NCBI GenBank assembly: GCA_007741555.1
Contig: CP036526.1
Span: 4,154,001-4,218,000, forward strand
DNA from: Stieleria marina
GTDB taxonomy: Bacteria > Planctomycetota > Planctomycetia > Pirellulales > Pirellulaceae
Direction: 5' to 3'
Length of the DNA: 64,000 bases
A model generated the notes under the pieces. That model saw only the letters and a program-made list of their open reading frames with translations. It had not been told where the DNA came from and did not search any database. A program made the position numbers and the translations under genes. Of this stretch, positions 1 through 8,949 are shown one piece after another. Each line of letters opens with the position of its first letter. The first letter of the stretch is position 1.

Positions 1-589
1 CAATCGCGACTTGGGCTCCGCAAAGTTTGGCCATCGCAGCGCAGAGGATGCCGATGGTTCCTGGGCCCATGACGACAATGCGATCCCCCGGTTCGATGTT
101 CGCGTTCCGGACGACTGCGTTGTAAGCGACGCAGCATGGTTCCGTCAGACAAGCGTGTTCCATCGGCAGCGAATCCGGCACGTGATGCAGAATTCTTGCG
201 GGCACTTTAACGAACCGCGTCATCGCACCGTTGACGCCATACCCAAATCCCTTGCGAGTCGGATCCAGATTGTACAATCCCCGCCGCGTCATCGGATTGT
301 CTTGAGAAATGATCGCAGCGGTTTCGCTGACCACGCGATCATCGACGTTCCAGTGATCGACGTGTTTGCCCACTTGCACGATCCGGCCACCAAATTCGTG
401 CCCCAATACGACCGGATAGTTGACGGGCCACGAGTGGTTGGCGGTCCACTGGTGCAAATCACTTCCGCAAACCCCGACATTGGCAACTTCCAATAGCACG
501 TCGTCGTCGCCAATCTTCGGCGGATCGACTTGCCGAATTTCCACGGCGCCGGATTGATTGGCGAAGTTCACCACAGCATCAGATTTCAT
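1..589 (-). CDS. Zinc-type medium-chain alcohol dehydrogenase, N-terminal part (runs off the window)
   Basis: The reverse strand reads from ATG at 589 to the window edge without a stop, giving about 196 residues of a medium-chain dehydrogenase (sorbitol or threonine dehydrogenase-like). It begins MKSDAVVNFANQSG. The catalytic zinc residues are visible: C41 in GVCGSDLH, H64 and E65 in GHEFGG, and a Glu in LTEPCC. The start of the NAD(P)-binding Rossmann fold is seen in VVMGPGTIGILCAAMAKL. The loop that usually carries four structural-zinc cysteines (before 'GLYNL') has none, so a structural zinc site is probably absent. The substrate cannot be inferred. The gene lies 162 bp downstream of a PVC-type heme protein on the same strand and may be co-transcribed with it. 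The rest of the catalytic and cofactor domain is outside the window. Confidence 0.88.
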   Translation of the reverse strand, partial: MKSDAVVNFANQSGAVEIRQVDPPKIGDDDVLLEVANVGVCGSDLHQWTANHSWPVNYPVVLGHEFGGRIVQVGKHVDHWNVDDRVVSETAAIISQDNPMTRRGLYNLDPTRKGFGYGVNGAMTRFVKVPARILHHVPDSLPMEHACLTEPCCVAYNAVVRNANIEPGDRIVVMGPGTIGILCAAMAKLCGAQVAI

Positions 590-751
590 CGTTCAGTCTT
601 TTAGATAAAGGGGAAACGTTTGTGCCGGCACGCAGGCGGGTGTTTGCCAAAACGTCGACGGTTGTCGTAGACGCAGACGCCAGGTGTCATTGCACGAAAC
701 TTGGCACTTCAATCAACCGACGCATGATTTGCAGCGCCTACGTCGAGACGC

Positions 752-3700
752 CTAAGAATGGTCGCCTTTCAAATAGGCCAATAGATCGGCCATCTGCTGT
801 GGAGTAATGTCCTTTTCAATGCCTTCGGGCATCATCGACACTTTGCTGACTTTGATCTCTTCGATCTCAGCGCGTCCGATCGTCTTCGACTTGCCCTCGG
901 CCATCTTCAACACCACCGCCTCGGAAGACTCCGAAACAATCAGCCCGTTAAAAACTTGTCCATCGACGGACAGGATCGAATACGCCGTAAACCGCGGCTC
1001 GACTTTGGCATTGGGGTCCAAAATGTCGTACAGCAACGCGGCTTTGGAGCGATTCTGTGTGTCGCTTAAATCTGGTCCCGCGTCGTGCCCCACGCCGTTT
1101 CGACGATGGCAAGCAGCACAGATTCTCGCGAACACTTTGGCGCCTTCGCCGCCCGAAGCTTTCAGTTCCAACGCCGATTCGTAGTCCTTGGCCACCTGTT
1201 GCCGGTTCGTCGACACGGCCCCACCGAACAATTCGCTGGCTTGATTTTTGATGGATTCATCGCTGTGTTTCAGCAATCGCACGCGTTGGTCAATACTCAG
1301 TGTTGACGCGGACATTTTGCCAGCTGCCATTGCCTGGAGCGCCAACTTCGTCGAATCCGACCGCCGCAAAACCAGTTCCAGCGCCGGGCCTCGCACGACG
1401 GACCCCAGTTCTGACCACCGCTGCAACACGATTTCTGAAGCAGCGGTCGTGCCATTTTTTGCCAACGCACGGATGCTGGCCAGTTGCACCTCGACCGGTT
1501 GGTCACTGAGCAGCAAATCTGCCAACGTCGACGATGATTGCGAAAGCGGTTGATAGGCCAACACATTGACCGCGGCCGCACGTGCAACAGGATCTTGATC
1601 AGAATCGGTTGCTGTCAGCGAACATTGTTCAAAGAACGCCTGCGTCTGCGAGGCTGATTCGGCAAGCCGACTGGGCGGATCACTCAATAGTTTTGTCAGG
1701 GACAATCTGCCCAGCTTACCGCGGTATCGCGGCAGACCTTCGCCAAGGCCGCTTACGATTGCCGCACGCCACCAAGTCCCTTCGGCATCGGTCGCTACGT
1801 CTTGGTTTAATCTCTCAAGCAGCGTCGCCAAGGAATCCAAGTCGGCTCGAGCACCGATGACCGATGCAAAACGCTGCACCATCATGATCCGCTGAGCATC
1901 GCCGGGTTGCCGGAACTGGTCATCTCGGATCATCAAACTGAGCACGCGTTGTGATGTTGTTTGCGTCGATGTGAGCAAGCCATCCAAGAAATGTGTGTCC
2001 GCGCCGTCACGCAAAGCCAGTGCAGCGAGCAACTCGATCGCTTTGTCACTGTCTTGGTCGGCCAAGGCCAAAGCAACCGCATAGCGATCGGTGACCGTAT
2101 CGCTTGTGGCAGCCTTTCCTAGTGCAGCAAACACGTCGGCTTGATCGATCCAAGTACGCGACAAACCGATCGCGTCGGAGCGAACGCGGGGATGAGCATC
2201 TTGGATCGCCGCGATCACGTCTTCCTTGGTCAATGCCGAAAGCCCATCGAGCGTCCACATCGCGTGCAGCCGCGTCGTGGGACTTGGGTGATGCAGTAGT
2301 TTGCCAACGGAGTCCACCGCGCGGAGGTCTTGCTGTTCGCAAAGCAGACGTTGACCTAGAAATTGCCGCCAACCGTTTTGATCGGCCAGCAAGTCAACTG
2401 TCTGGGCAAGCGTGCTGGGCGGACTGAAGGGACGTGTTTTGGCAGACGTTGGCACAATCCGGTAGATCCGCCCACGATCCTCGCCGGCACGCCAGTCCAA
2501 CTTCGCGGCGATCTCGGGCGGCAAAAACTTCGGATGTTCGACCCACAATCGGTACATGTCCGCCAAGTACAACGCCCCGTCAGGCCCGGTCGCCAAACTG
2601 GACGGGCGAAACCAAGTATCGTCTGACGCTATAAAGTCGCTCTTCTCTTTGGCACGCGTGGCCACCAACCGGACTCCGTCGTTCTGCACGATGGATCGCG
2701 TCACCAGGTGACCGATCGGCTCGCAGACAAACACACTTTCGCCAAACGACTTTTCGCCAAGTTCTCCCAGGTAGGCCGTGGTTCCACAGGCCGACGTGTG
2801 AGTCCCAGCGTGCGAGAGGTAGTTGCTTTTCATATCGACGAGCGGGTAGACCCTCGTTTCGCCGCCTGCTTTTCCGACGTCGTAGTACGGCTTGGCGACC
2901 ACATGGAACGGATTGCGTTTCAGAACGTTGGGAGCCAAGAAGGTCGTCATGATTGGATTTCGATTGGTGCAGTAAAAACGTCGCCCCCAACGATCGACCG
3001 TATTGCCAAACTGGCCCATCCCGCTGTCCGCCTGGAATTCTCGGGTCCCTGGGTGGAAGCGAAAATCTTTACGCGGCAACTTGGTTTTCTTATCTGGTGT
3101 CTTGGCGTCGAAAACTTCACCGGGCCCGTAGTTCATATAAACCCAGTTATCGATTCCCCAGCGAGGGTTCCCGATTTGCATCTGAGCATGAGCAGGCGTG
3201 AAACCGTCAAAAACCGTCTCGCGCACGTCGGCCACGTTGTCGCCGTCCGTGTCTTTCAGAAAAAGTACTTTGGTTTGCGCGCCAACCAGGAGGCCGCCGC
3301 GATAGCACATCATGCTGTGCGCAAAGTTCAGTTTGTCGGCGAACACAATCCGTCGGTCGGCCACCAGATCCCCGTCGGTGTCCGACACCATCACAATCTT
3401 GGACAGCGGGTCTTCGCCTTCGGGTGGCCCAATCGGGTAGTCACTGTATTCGGCAACAAACATTTCGCCGCGATGATCAAACGCAATCGCGACCGGGTCT
3501 CGCACCAACGGTTCGGCCGCAAACAATTTGACTTCGTATCCCGGTTCGATCTGCACGTGCTGCAGAGATTCCTGAGCTGATTTGGGCGGGGGCGTGTCAC
3601 CGTCGACCCAGTGCCGGCCTCCACGCGTGCCTTCGATTACGTCCAAAGCCTTGGTTTTGGTGGACGGCTCAACCGTGTGTCCCTGGATCGCTGTCAACAC

Positions 3701-3853
3701 GACCAAACTGAATGCCAAGGAACAACGAACTGCGAATCGGGTGGAATGATGCAAGGGAACAGCTCTTGGGGAACGCAAAGAGAGAGGGCGCAGAATGGCT
3801 GCAGTGGGATCAATCGATGCACGCGGTAGGCAGGACGTGCAAAAGGTGGGCAA
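752..3853 (-). CDS. PVC-type membrane-bound dehydrogenase / HEAT-repeat / cytochrome c protein
   Basis: This is a 1033-residue secreted protein of the large planctomycete family combining a sugar-dehydrogenase-like beta-propeller (about residues 90-460, with DTDGD blades), HEAT-like helical repeats (about 480-870) and a C-terminal cytochrome c domain with one heme motif, CAACH (about residue 915). A distal Met is probably one of the residues in SMMPEGI, a usual signature of the family. Such proteins are thought to oxidise sugars or alcohols in the periplasm and pass electrons to the bound heme, but the substrate is unknown. A hydrophobic stretch at about residues 43-58 looks like the signal peptide. 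The annotated start therefore leaves an unusually long leader, and a downstream alternative start such as TTG at L34 is possible. A paralogue lies 90 bp upstream on the same strand, suggesting a shared transcript. Confidence 0.85.
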   Translation of the reverse strand: MPTFCTSCLPRASIDPTAAILRPLSLRSPRAVPLHHSTRFAVRCSLAFSLVVLTAIQGHTVEPSTKTKALDVIEGTRGGRHWVDGDTPPPKSAQESLQHVQIEPGYEVKLFAAEPLVRDPVAIAFDHRGEMFVAEYSDYPIGPPEGEDPLSKIVMVSDTDGDLVADRRIVFADKLNFAHSMMCYRGGLLVGAQTKVLFLKDTDGDNVADVRETVFDGFTPAHAQMQIGNPRWGIDNWVYMNYGPGEVFDAKTPDKKTKLPRKDFRFHPGTREFQADSGMGQFGNTVDRWGRRFYCTNRNPIMTTFLAPNVLKRNPFHVVAKPYYDVGKAGGETRVYPLVDMKSNYLSHAGTHTSACGTTAYLGELGEKSFGESVFVCEPIGHLVTRSIVQNDGVRLVATRAKEKSDFIASDDTWFRPSSLATGPDGALYLADMYRLWVEHPKFLPPEIAAKLDWRAGEDRGRIYRIVPTSAKTRPFSPPSTLAQTVDLLADQNGWRQFLGQRLLCEQQDLRAVDSVGKLLHHPSPTTRLHAMWTLDGLSALTKEDVIAAIQDAHPRVRSDAIGLSRTWIDQADVFAALGKAATSDTVTDRYAVALALADQDSDKAIELLAALALRDGADTHFLDGLLTSTQTTSQRVLSLMIRDDQFRQPGDAQRIMMVQRFASVIGARADLDSLATLLERLNQDVATDAEGTWWRAAIVSGLGEGLPRYRGKLGRLSLTKLLSDPPSRLAESASQTQAFFEQCSLTATDSDQDPVARAAAVNVLAYQPLSQSSSTLADLLLSDQPVEVQLASIRALAKNGTTAASEIVLQRWSELGSVVRGPALELVLRRSDSTKLALQAMAAGKMSASTLSIDQRVRLLKHSDESIKNQASELFGGAVSTNRQQVAKDYESALELKASGGEGAKVFARICAACHRRNGVGHDAGPDLSDTQNRSKAALLYDILDPNAKVEPRFTAYSILSVDGQVFNGLIVSESSEAVVLKMAEGKSKTIGRAEIEEIKVSKVSMMPEGIEKDITPQQMADLLAYLKGDHS

Positions 3854-3943
3854 GCTACGGGAGGGCTTCAGCGTATCATTTTACTGCATCGATCGGCAGC
3901 CAGGGGCAACCTCACCGATCGAGTCGGCAAACAAAAAACATTT

Positions 3944-6502
3944 CTACCGAGCACCGGAATCGGGCTCTGCGTCGAACTCGCGATCCAGGAACGCCAAGAC
4001 GTCGCGGATTTCACGGCCGGTCATCGTGTCAATCAATCCGTCAGGCATCATGGACGTGCTGAGCTCTTTGCGAATCTCGATATCGGACGTCTTGATCATG
4101 CGTTCTTTGCCTGCGCTGTCACGGTAATATTCTCGCCCTCCGCCTCCGTCGCGAAGCATGATGCCGGTGAATGCTTTTCCTCCTTCCAGAATCAGCAACC
4201 GCGGGAAGTACTGCGGGTCAACGTCCAAACTTGGCTGAAGCAGTGCCTTGAGCAAACGATCGGGATCGCCCTGCGTCGACGCGGCACTCAGATCAGGCCC
4301 GACCACCCGGCCGCGTCCCGTGTGACGATGACATTTCCAACACGCTCCAATGGAGCGATGATGAAAGATCCGTCGTCCCGCATCGACATCGACGGGCTGC
4401 TCGATGGCCGCCAAACGATCACGCCATTGGATCGTCTGACTCGTTTCCGGCCGACCGCGCTGAATACTATCGGGATCAATCAATGCGTCGAATAAGTCTG
4501 CGGAGCCAGGGAAACGATCTCGCTGGCTGGTGAGTGCCGAAATCTGAGCCGCACTTAGTTGTCGCCCCCTGAGGTTTCGCAGAGCTTCTTCGCGGACCGC
4601 CAAGTCTTGAATCTGCGAAAGATCTCTAATCCAGTCGTCCAGCTCATCGTCCGCAACGGTCCTGGCTGCCATCGCGTCGGCTCGGATAACAACCGGCATA
4701 GATTGGTCTTTTGAAAACGCGACCAACTGCTCTCTGTGCCGATCAGATGATTGACCTTGGGCATTCAGCGTTGCGATCGCTTCTTGGACAAAAACATGAT
4801 CGCTCGCAATTGCAGACTCGCTCCATTGCTTTGCCAGTTTCTTGCTGTCGGGATCTAACAGCCTCAGTGCAAACGCCCGCGACCGGCTACTCGCCTTTGG
4901 ATCGAGCACTCGTTCCAGCAGCACGTCCTCGTCAACGATCCCCGCACGCGGATTTCCACTCAAAATGTTGTGCGCCGCCAAAGCAGCCTCAAACAACCGG
5001 TAGTCCGTCTCCGGTTCGCTCAGAATCGCTTTGACTTGCGGCAAGAACGAATCCAGTTGTTCATCAGCGATCCAGCGTAACGCTTCAAAGCGAACGCGCG
5101 AATCTACAGAATCCAAAAACACCGCGGCGTGCTCTTTGCTTTTCGGATTCGCTTTGCGTGTCGCCAACAACCACGACATCTGATCGCGGTCGATTCGCTG
5201 ATTATTCAGGAGAGAGTCGTCTTGAGCGACCAGTGTCGCCAACGCGTCAATGGCTGCGCGAGCGATGAACGCATCGGTCGAATGTGTTTTCGCGAGCAAA
5301 TCGGTGACGTCAAACGCGGATTCGCCCGATCGCAATTGCGTAGCCAGCGTGGCTTCTTGGGTTGGTTCGTCCAAATCCAAATCACCCAGTCGTGCATCCG
5401 CCGATGGGTCGATTTCCAGTTTCCAGAGCCGGCCTTTTCCGTGCAAGCTGTAAGACCCAACGACCCAGTCTGTCAAATAAAACACGGTCGGCGAGACTTG
5501 CGTGATACACGTGGGACGGAACTGATTCGATCCGGTGACTAAAGAGATGCGATCGGTTTTGAACGTCGCTCCTGACGGAGTCAGCGGATAAAAATCGATG
5601 CGATGGTCGGTCCAGCTGGTCACCAACAATCCGTTCCCCATCGGGGCAATCCCACAGGGGGCTTCGCCTAAACTGAAAAGCATCGGCAACGTTCCCGGCA
5701 GCTCGCCGTTCCAACAGACAAACGGATGATGCGGTGCGTTTCCGTATAAACGCTGATAGCCATACTTTCCGCCTTCGACGATCTGCAACAACCGACAAGG
5801 CGGCCTGGCACCGGGATCGTTTTCGCAGGCAAACATCGTGCCGTCACGACGAACACAGACGCCAAATGGATTCCAAAATCCTGCTGCGATACGCCTAAGT
5901 TTGGATCCATCAGGCGAGCACCGAAAAATGCCTCCTTCGCCCGTTCCGATCACATTTGCCCCGTCGGTTCCGGTCAGCGTCCATTGCTCCCAGTGGTTCT
6001 CGCCCAGAGCAAACACGAGGTCGCCACTGGGATGCCACGCCATTCCGCTCAGACCGTTGTGCGGATACGTCCCCTCGGTCACCAGCGTGACCAGAGTCTG
6101 TTCGGCATCACCCACCGAATCACCATCTGTGTCACGCACCACCAAAATCCGATCGCGCTGAGCCAGGAATACCGAACCGTCGGACGCGAGTTCCAGATCC
6201 ATCGTCGCATCGGTCGCGTTGTAAAACACCGTGCGATCACCGTCGGGCGAAAGACGAACAACTTCATCGTGCTCCGGACCGTCGTAGTCGTCCGGACGAA
6301 AATGCGTGTGGCTGCATACAAAGAAAGCATTGCCATCCCGATCAACATCGACGCCCGTGGGTGTCATCACGACCGGATGCTCGGCAATCATAGTGAGCTT
6401 GACGCCCGGAACCAACGTCTTGATGTCTGCCGAAAGATCCACGTCGTCACACCAAGCCGGCGTTGCAATTAGGATCAACAATAGCGGGAGCGTTTTATGC
6501 AT
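3944..6502 (-). CDS. PVC-type dehydrogenase / cytochrome c protein (paralogue)
   Basis: The start chosen is the internal ATG at 6502 because it directly precedes a typical signal peptide (MHKTLPLLLILIATPAWC). The longest frame starts 12 codons earlier at 6538. The mature protein has an N-terminal beta-propeller of the membrane-bound dehydrogenase type (about residues 35-380 of 852), a helical HEAT-like middle, and a C-terminal cytochrome c domain with the heme motif CWKCH followed by GPDLS and SMMPDGL. The cysteine before the mature N-terminus is not in a convincing lipobox. It is homologous in layout to the next gene downstream (752-3853) but clearly divergent, so the pair is an old duplication. 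Its role is inferred only as periplasmic oxidation of an unknown polyol or sugar coupled to a heme. Confidence 0.85.
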   Translation of the reverse strand: MHKTLPLLLILIATPAWCDDVDLSADIKTLVPGVKLTMIAEHPVVMTPTGVDVDRDGNAFFVCSHTHFRPDDYDGPEHDEVVRLSPDGDRTVFYNATDATMDLELASDGSVFLAQRDRILVVRDTDGDSVGDAEQTLVTLVTEGTYPHNGLSGMAWHPSGDLVFALGENHWEQWTLTGTDGANVIGTGEGGIFRCSPDGSKLRRIAAGFWNPFGVCVRRDGTMFACENDPGARPPCRLLQIVEGGKYGYQRLYGNAPHHPFVCWNGELPGTLPMLFSLGEAPCGIAPMGNGLLVTSWTDHRIDFYPLTPSGATFKTDRISLVTGSNQFRPTCITQVSPTVFYLTDWVVGSYSLHGKGRLWKLEIDPSADARLGDLDLDEPTQEATLATQLRSGESAFDVTDLLAKTHSTDAFIARAAIDALATLVAQDDSLLNNQRIDRDQMSWLLATRKANPKSKEHAAVFLDSVDSRVRFEALRWIADEQLDSFLPQVKAILSEPETDYRLFEAALAAHNILSGNPRAGIVDEDVLLERVLDPKASSRSRAFALRLLDPDSKKLAKQWSESAIASDHVFVQEAIATLNAQGQSSDRHREQLVAFSKDQSMPVVIRADAMAARTVADDELDDWIRDLSQIQDLAVREEALRNLRGRQLSAAQISALTSQRDRFPGSADLFDALIDPDSIQRGRPETSQTIQWRDRLAAIEQPVDVDAGRRIFHHRSIGACWKCHRHTGRGRVVGPDLSAASTQGDPDRLLKALLQPSLDVDPQYFPRLLILEGGKAFTGIMLRDGGGGREYYRDSAGKERMIKTSDIEIRKELSTSMMPDGLIDTMTGREIRDVLAFLDREFDAEPDSGAR

Positions 6503-6706
6503 AGGTTCAGCACCGGGTTTTCGTTGCAAGTCGCGCAAGACGGGCCACTACAAAGCAGGTCACCACCGACTTGGCGAGATTCTCGTCCAGCATGATAACT
6601 AACACAGTCACCGCTGACGGCAATCTACTGAATCACCTGCGGCGGCAGAGTGTTGAAAGAGACATTCTTTCTACCGATCGTATGCGGCGGCAGAAACTTG
6701 ACTGAC

Positions 6707-8890
6707 TTAGAAACCGTGTGTTTCTTGCAAGCGATTTCCGACCCAGGATTTCGCTTGCTCCCAGACATAAGGACCAAGGCGTCCTGTACGAGTTCGCAGG
6801 TACGCGACCCCGGTCTGGCCGCTACGAAGCCGAGACGCGGTGGCTTCGTCGATGTCGATGTGCATCGCGTAACGTGGTTGCAGCAACACCAACTGCGACG
6901 TGTCGGGAGTAGCCACCGCGTCGGTGTACTGCGACCGATCGACGACCGTCAGCGGACCGCCGTACATGCCAGCAAACGAGAAATGCGGCAGATCGTTTTG
7001 CACTCGCGGCGTAATCTTGCTTACCTTGCCCGACAACGTTTCACCGTGCCCCCAGATCTTAAGCTTGACGGCTTGGCCGTTCGTATTGGTCAAGAAGCGT
7101 GCGTCGGACTGCGATACCAAGGCGACCGCTTCTTTTTGTTGTTCGCTTCCGACCGTAAACAGTTCCGTCCCGGGCGACACGTAAGTGCCAAGTAGATCGT
7201 TTGGGTCGTCGAACAAAACTTGCCCATCCATTGGTGCCTTGATCGTAAGACGCTGCACGCTGCGACTGGTTTCCAGCATTTGTTTTTCCAATGCAGCAAT
7301 CGTCTGTTGCTGAATCTGCCAACCACCGATGTTGCGTTCATTCTGGCGAGCGGATGCGGACAGTTTTGCGGCCGCCAAACGGCTCTTTGTATCGATTAGC
7401 CTGGCGTCCAATTCCGGATTGAGCATTGTGGCCAGCAAGTCGCCTTTGCGAACCGATTCTCCAGGCACCACATGCACTGCGTCCACAAACCCAGTCGTCT
7501 CGCTACGAATCGTCATCGATGGTTCATAGTCGATCACAATTGGCGAAGTGATCACGCTGGGACTTGGGACAAGTGAACCGACACTCAAAGCAAACAACAC
7601 GCACGCGATCGACACGGTTGCGAAGCGTAAGCGATTGGGTTGTTCAAACTCGTTCCCCAACACCACGAACTTTGCCAATTTCGCGACCGGTACCGCAAGC
7701 CAAAGCACGACCGCCAACAACGCAATCAAAAAACCAAAACCCGGCAGCAAATTCGCAGCCCCAAACACCAGCGAAGCACAGATCAGGACTTTCCAGATGA
7801 TACTTGCAAACCCGTATCCTTTGACAATCGTGCCGCGTAACCCGGCCCAAGGAAGAGGCGATGCTCCCAGACCAAGAAAGAATCTGCGGCAGACGCCGAT
7901 CACGTGCTGGTTGCCGTATTTGGCAAGGTTCGGCATCTCCAGGTAATCCGCCAGCATGTGGTAGCCGTCGAATTTCATCAGCGGGTTCGCATTGAACAGC
8001 AGCGTATTGACGCTGGCCGCAAACATCACGTTCGCCGCAATCTGACTGACCAGCCCCGCATCGACTCGCAACCAAACAATCGCGGCAATCGCGGCCAGAA
8101 AGATTTCCGCAATCATGCCTGCCGCTGATACTAGAATCCGATGGTACTTATCGGGAAACCGCCACGCACTCGTCACATCGACAAAGGGCAACGGAATTAG
8201 CAGCAGCAGTAACACACCGCAGCTTCGCACGCGTCCACCAAAACGTCGGCAAGTCAGTGCGTGCGCAAATTCGTGCACGATCTTGAGCACCATCCAAGTC
8301 AAACCCAGCAGCAACCAGTCGTAACGGCTAAAAACGGAGATGCTACCGCCACCGAATCGATCAAAGTTGGCACCCAGCGAGATTGCTGCGTAGATGCACG
8401 TCACTAGCCAAATGATCGCAGCGGGGCGACTGACCAGCCAACCGATCGATTGATTGGCGATCGCGACAATTCGATCGGGGTTCATCAACGGGATTCGCAC
8501 CGAGATCGGATTGAGCATCCCCAGTATCTTTGCGGAATCGGAATTCTGGCGCCGCTCATTCAACCGCGCTGCCGACGTCGACGCGCGGGTTGCAGCAAGC
8601 CCAGTGTCGACCAGCCATTTGCAGATTTGCGCGGCGTCCTGTTCATCAAACGCTTTGGCACCCACGACGCTACAAGTCTTTGACAGAGCCGACGCGAGCG
8701 TGGTTTTGCCATCCAGCAGAGACAGAAAGGTGTACTCGGCTTCGCCCACTCGGTAAAAATCACCGGTCGCAAGATCTTCGATCAAAAATGTCTTGGAGTG
8801 ACGGCCCCGTTGAGCCGAGAAACGCAAGTCATCACGCAGCGCGAGCGTCGCTTCGCCTAGCTCGAATGTCGTTGCGTCGTGCTTTGTCAT
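6707..8890 (-). CDS. PqqD-like / M50 site-2-type metalloprotease / HlyD fusion membrane protein
   Basis: A 727-residue membrane protein with three visible parts. Residues 30-100 resemble a PqqD-like small winged-helix domain (LIEDLATGDFYRVGEAEY...LLDGKTTL). Residues 150-440 form a multi-pass membrane domain with the M50 metalloprotease signatures HEFAH (206-210) and NPLMKFDGYH (302-311, D308), which would bind catalytic zinc. Residues 450-727 contain an HlyD-like biotinyl/lipoyl hairpin adaptor (ETTGFVDAVHVVPGESVRKG and IKAPMDGQVL). It is the last gene of the five-gene giant-protein block, 59 bp after the GAF-HlyD gene. Known relatives (M50-HlyD fusions) occur beside peptide or protein export genes. 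Whether it cleaves the exported giant protein or uses the fold only as a channel or scaffold is not known. Confidence 0.85.
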   Translation of the reverse strand: MTKHDATTFELGEATLALRDDLRFSAQRGRHSKTFLIEDLATGDFYRVGEAEYTFLSLLDGKTTLASALSKTCSVVGAKAFDEQDAAQICKWLVDTGLAATRASTSAARLNERRQNSDSAKILGMLNPISVRIPLMNPDRIVAIANQSIGWLVSRPAAIIWLVTCIYAAISLGANFDRFGGGSISVFSRYDWLLLGLTWMVLKIVHEFAHALTCRRFGGRVRSCGVLLLLLIPLPFVDVTSAWRFPDKYHRILVSAAGMIAEIFLAAIAAIVWLRVDAGLVSQIAANVMFAASVNTLLFNANPLMKFDGYHMLADYLEMPNLAKYGNQHVIGVCRRFFLGLGASPLPWAGLRGTIVKGYGFASIIWKVLICASLVFGAANLLPGFGFLIALLAVVLWLAVPVAKLAKFVVLGNEFEQPNRLRFATVSIACVLFALSVGSLVPSPSVITSPIVIDYEPSMTIRSETTGFVDAVHVVPGESVRKGDLLATMLNPELDARLIDTKSRLAAAKLSASARQNERNIGGWQIQQQTIAALEKQMLETSRSVQRLTIKAPMDGQVLFDDPNDLLGTYVSPGTELFTVGSEQQKEAVALVSQSDARFLTNTNGQAVKLKIWGHGETLSGKVSKITPRVQNDLPHFSFAGMYGGPLTVVDRSQYTDAVATPDTSQLVLLQPRYAMHIDIDEATASRLRSGQTGVAYLRTRTGRLGPYVWEQAKSWVGNRLQETHGF

Positions 8891-8949
8891 GGATCTATCT
8901 TACGTGTCGTGCGAGAGGCAATCACTGCCAACATTGCTGGCCGAGTGAC

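Noticed and set aside
2708-3580. 290-codon plus-strand frame
   Set aside because: It lies opposite the PVC-type gene with no ribosome-binding site or domain, so it is an antisense shadow.
3830-3853. CTSC motif at the N-terminus of the first PVC-type protein as a metal site
   Set aside because: It precedes the signal peptide and is probably upstream of the true start codon.
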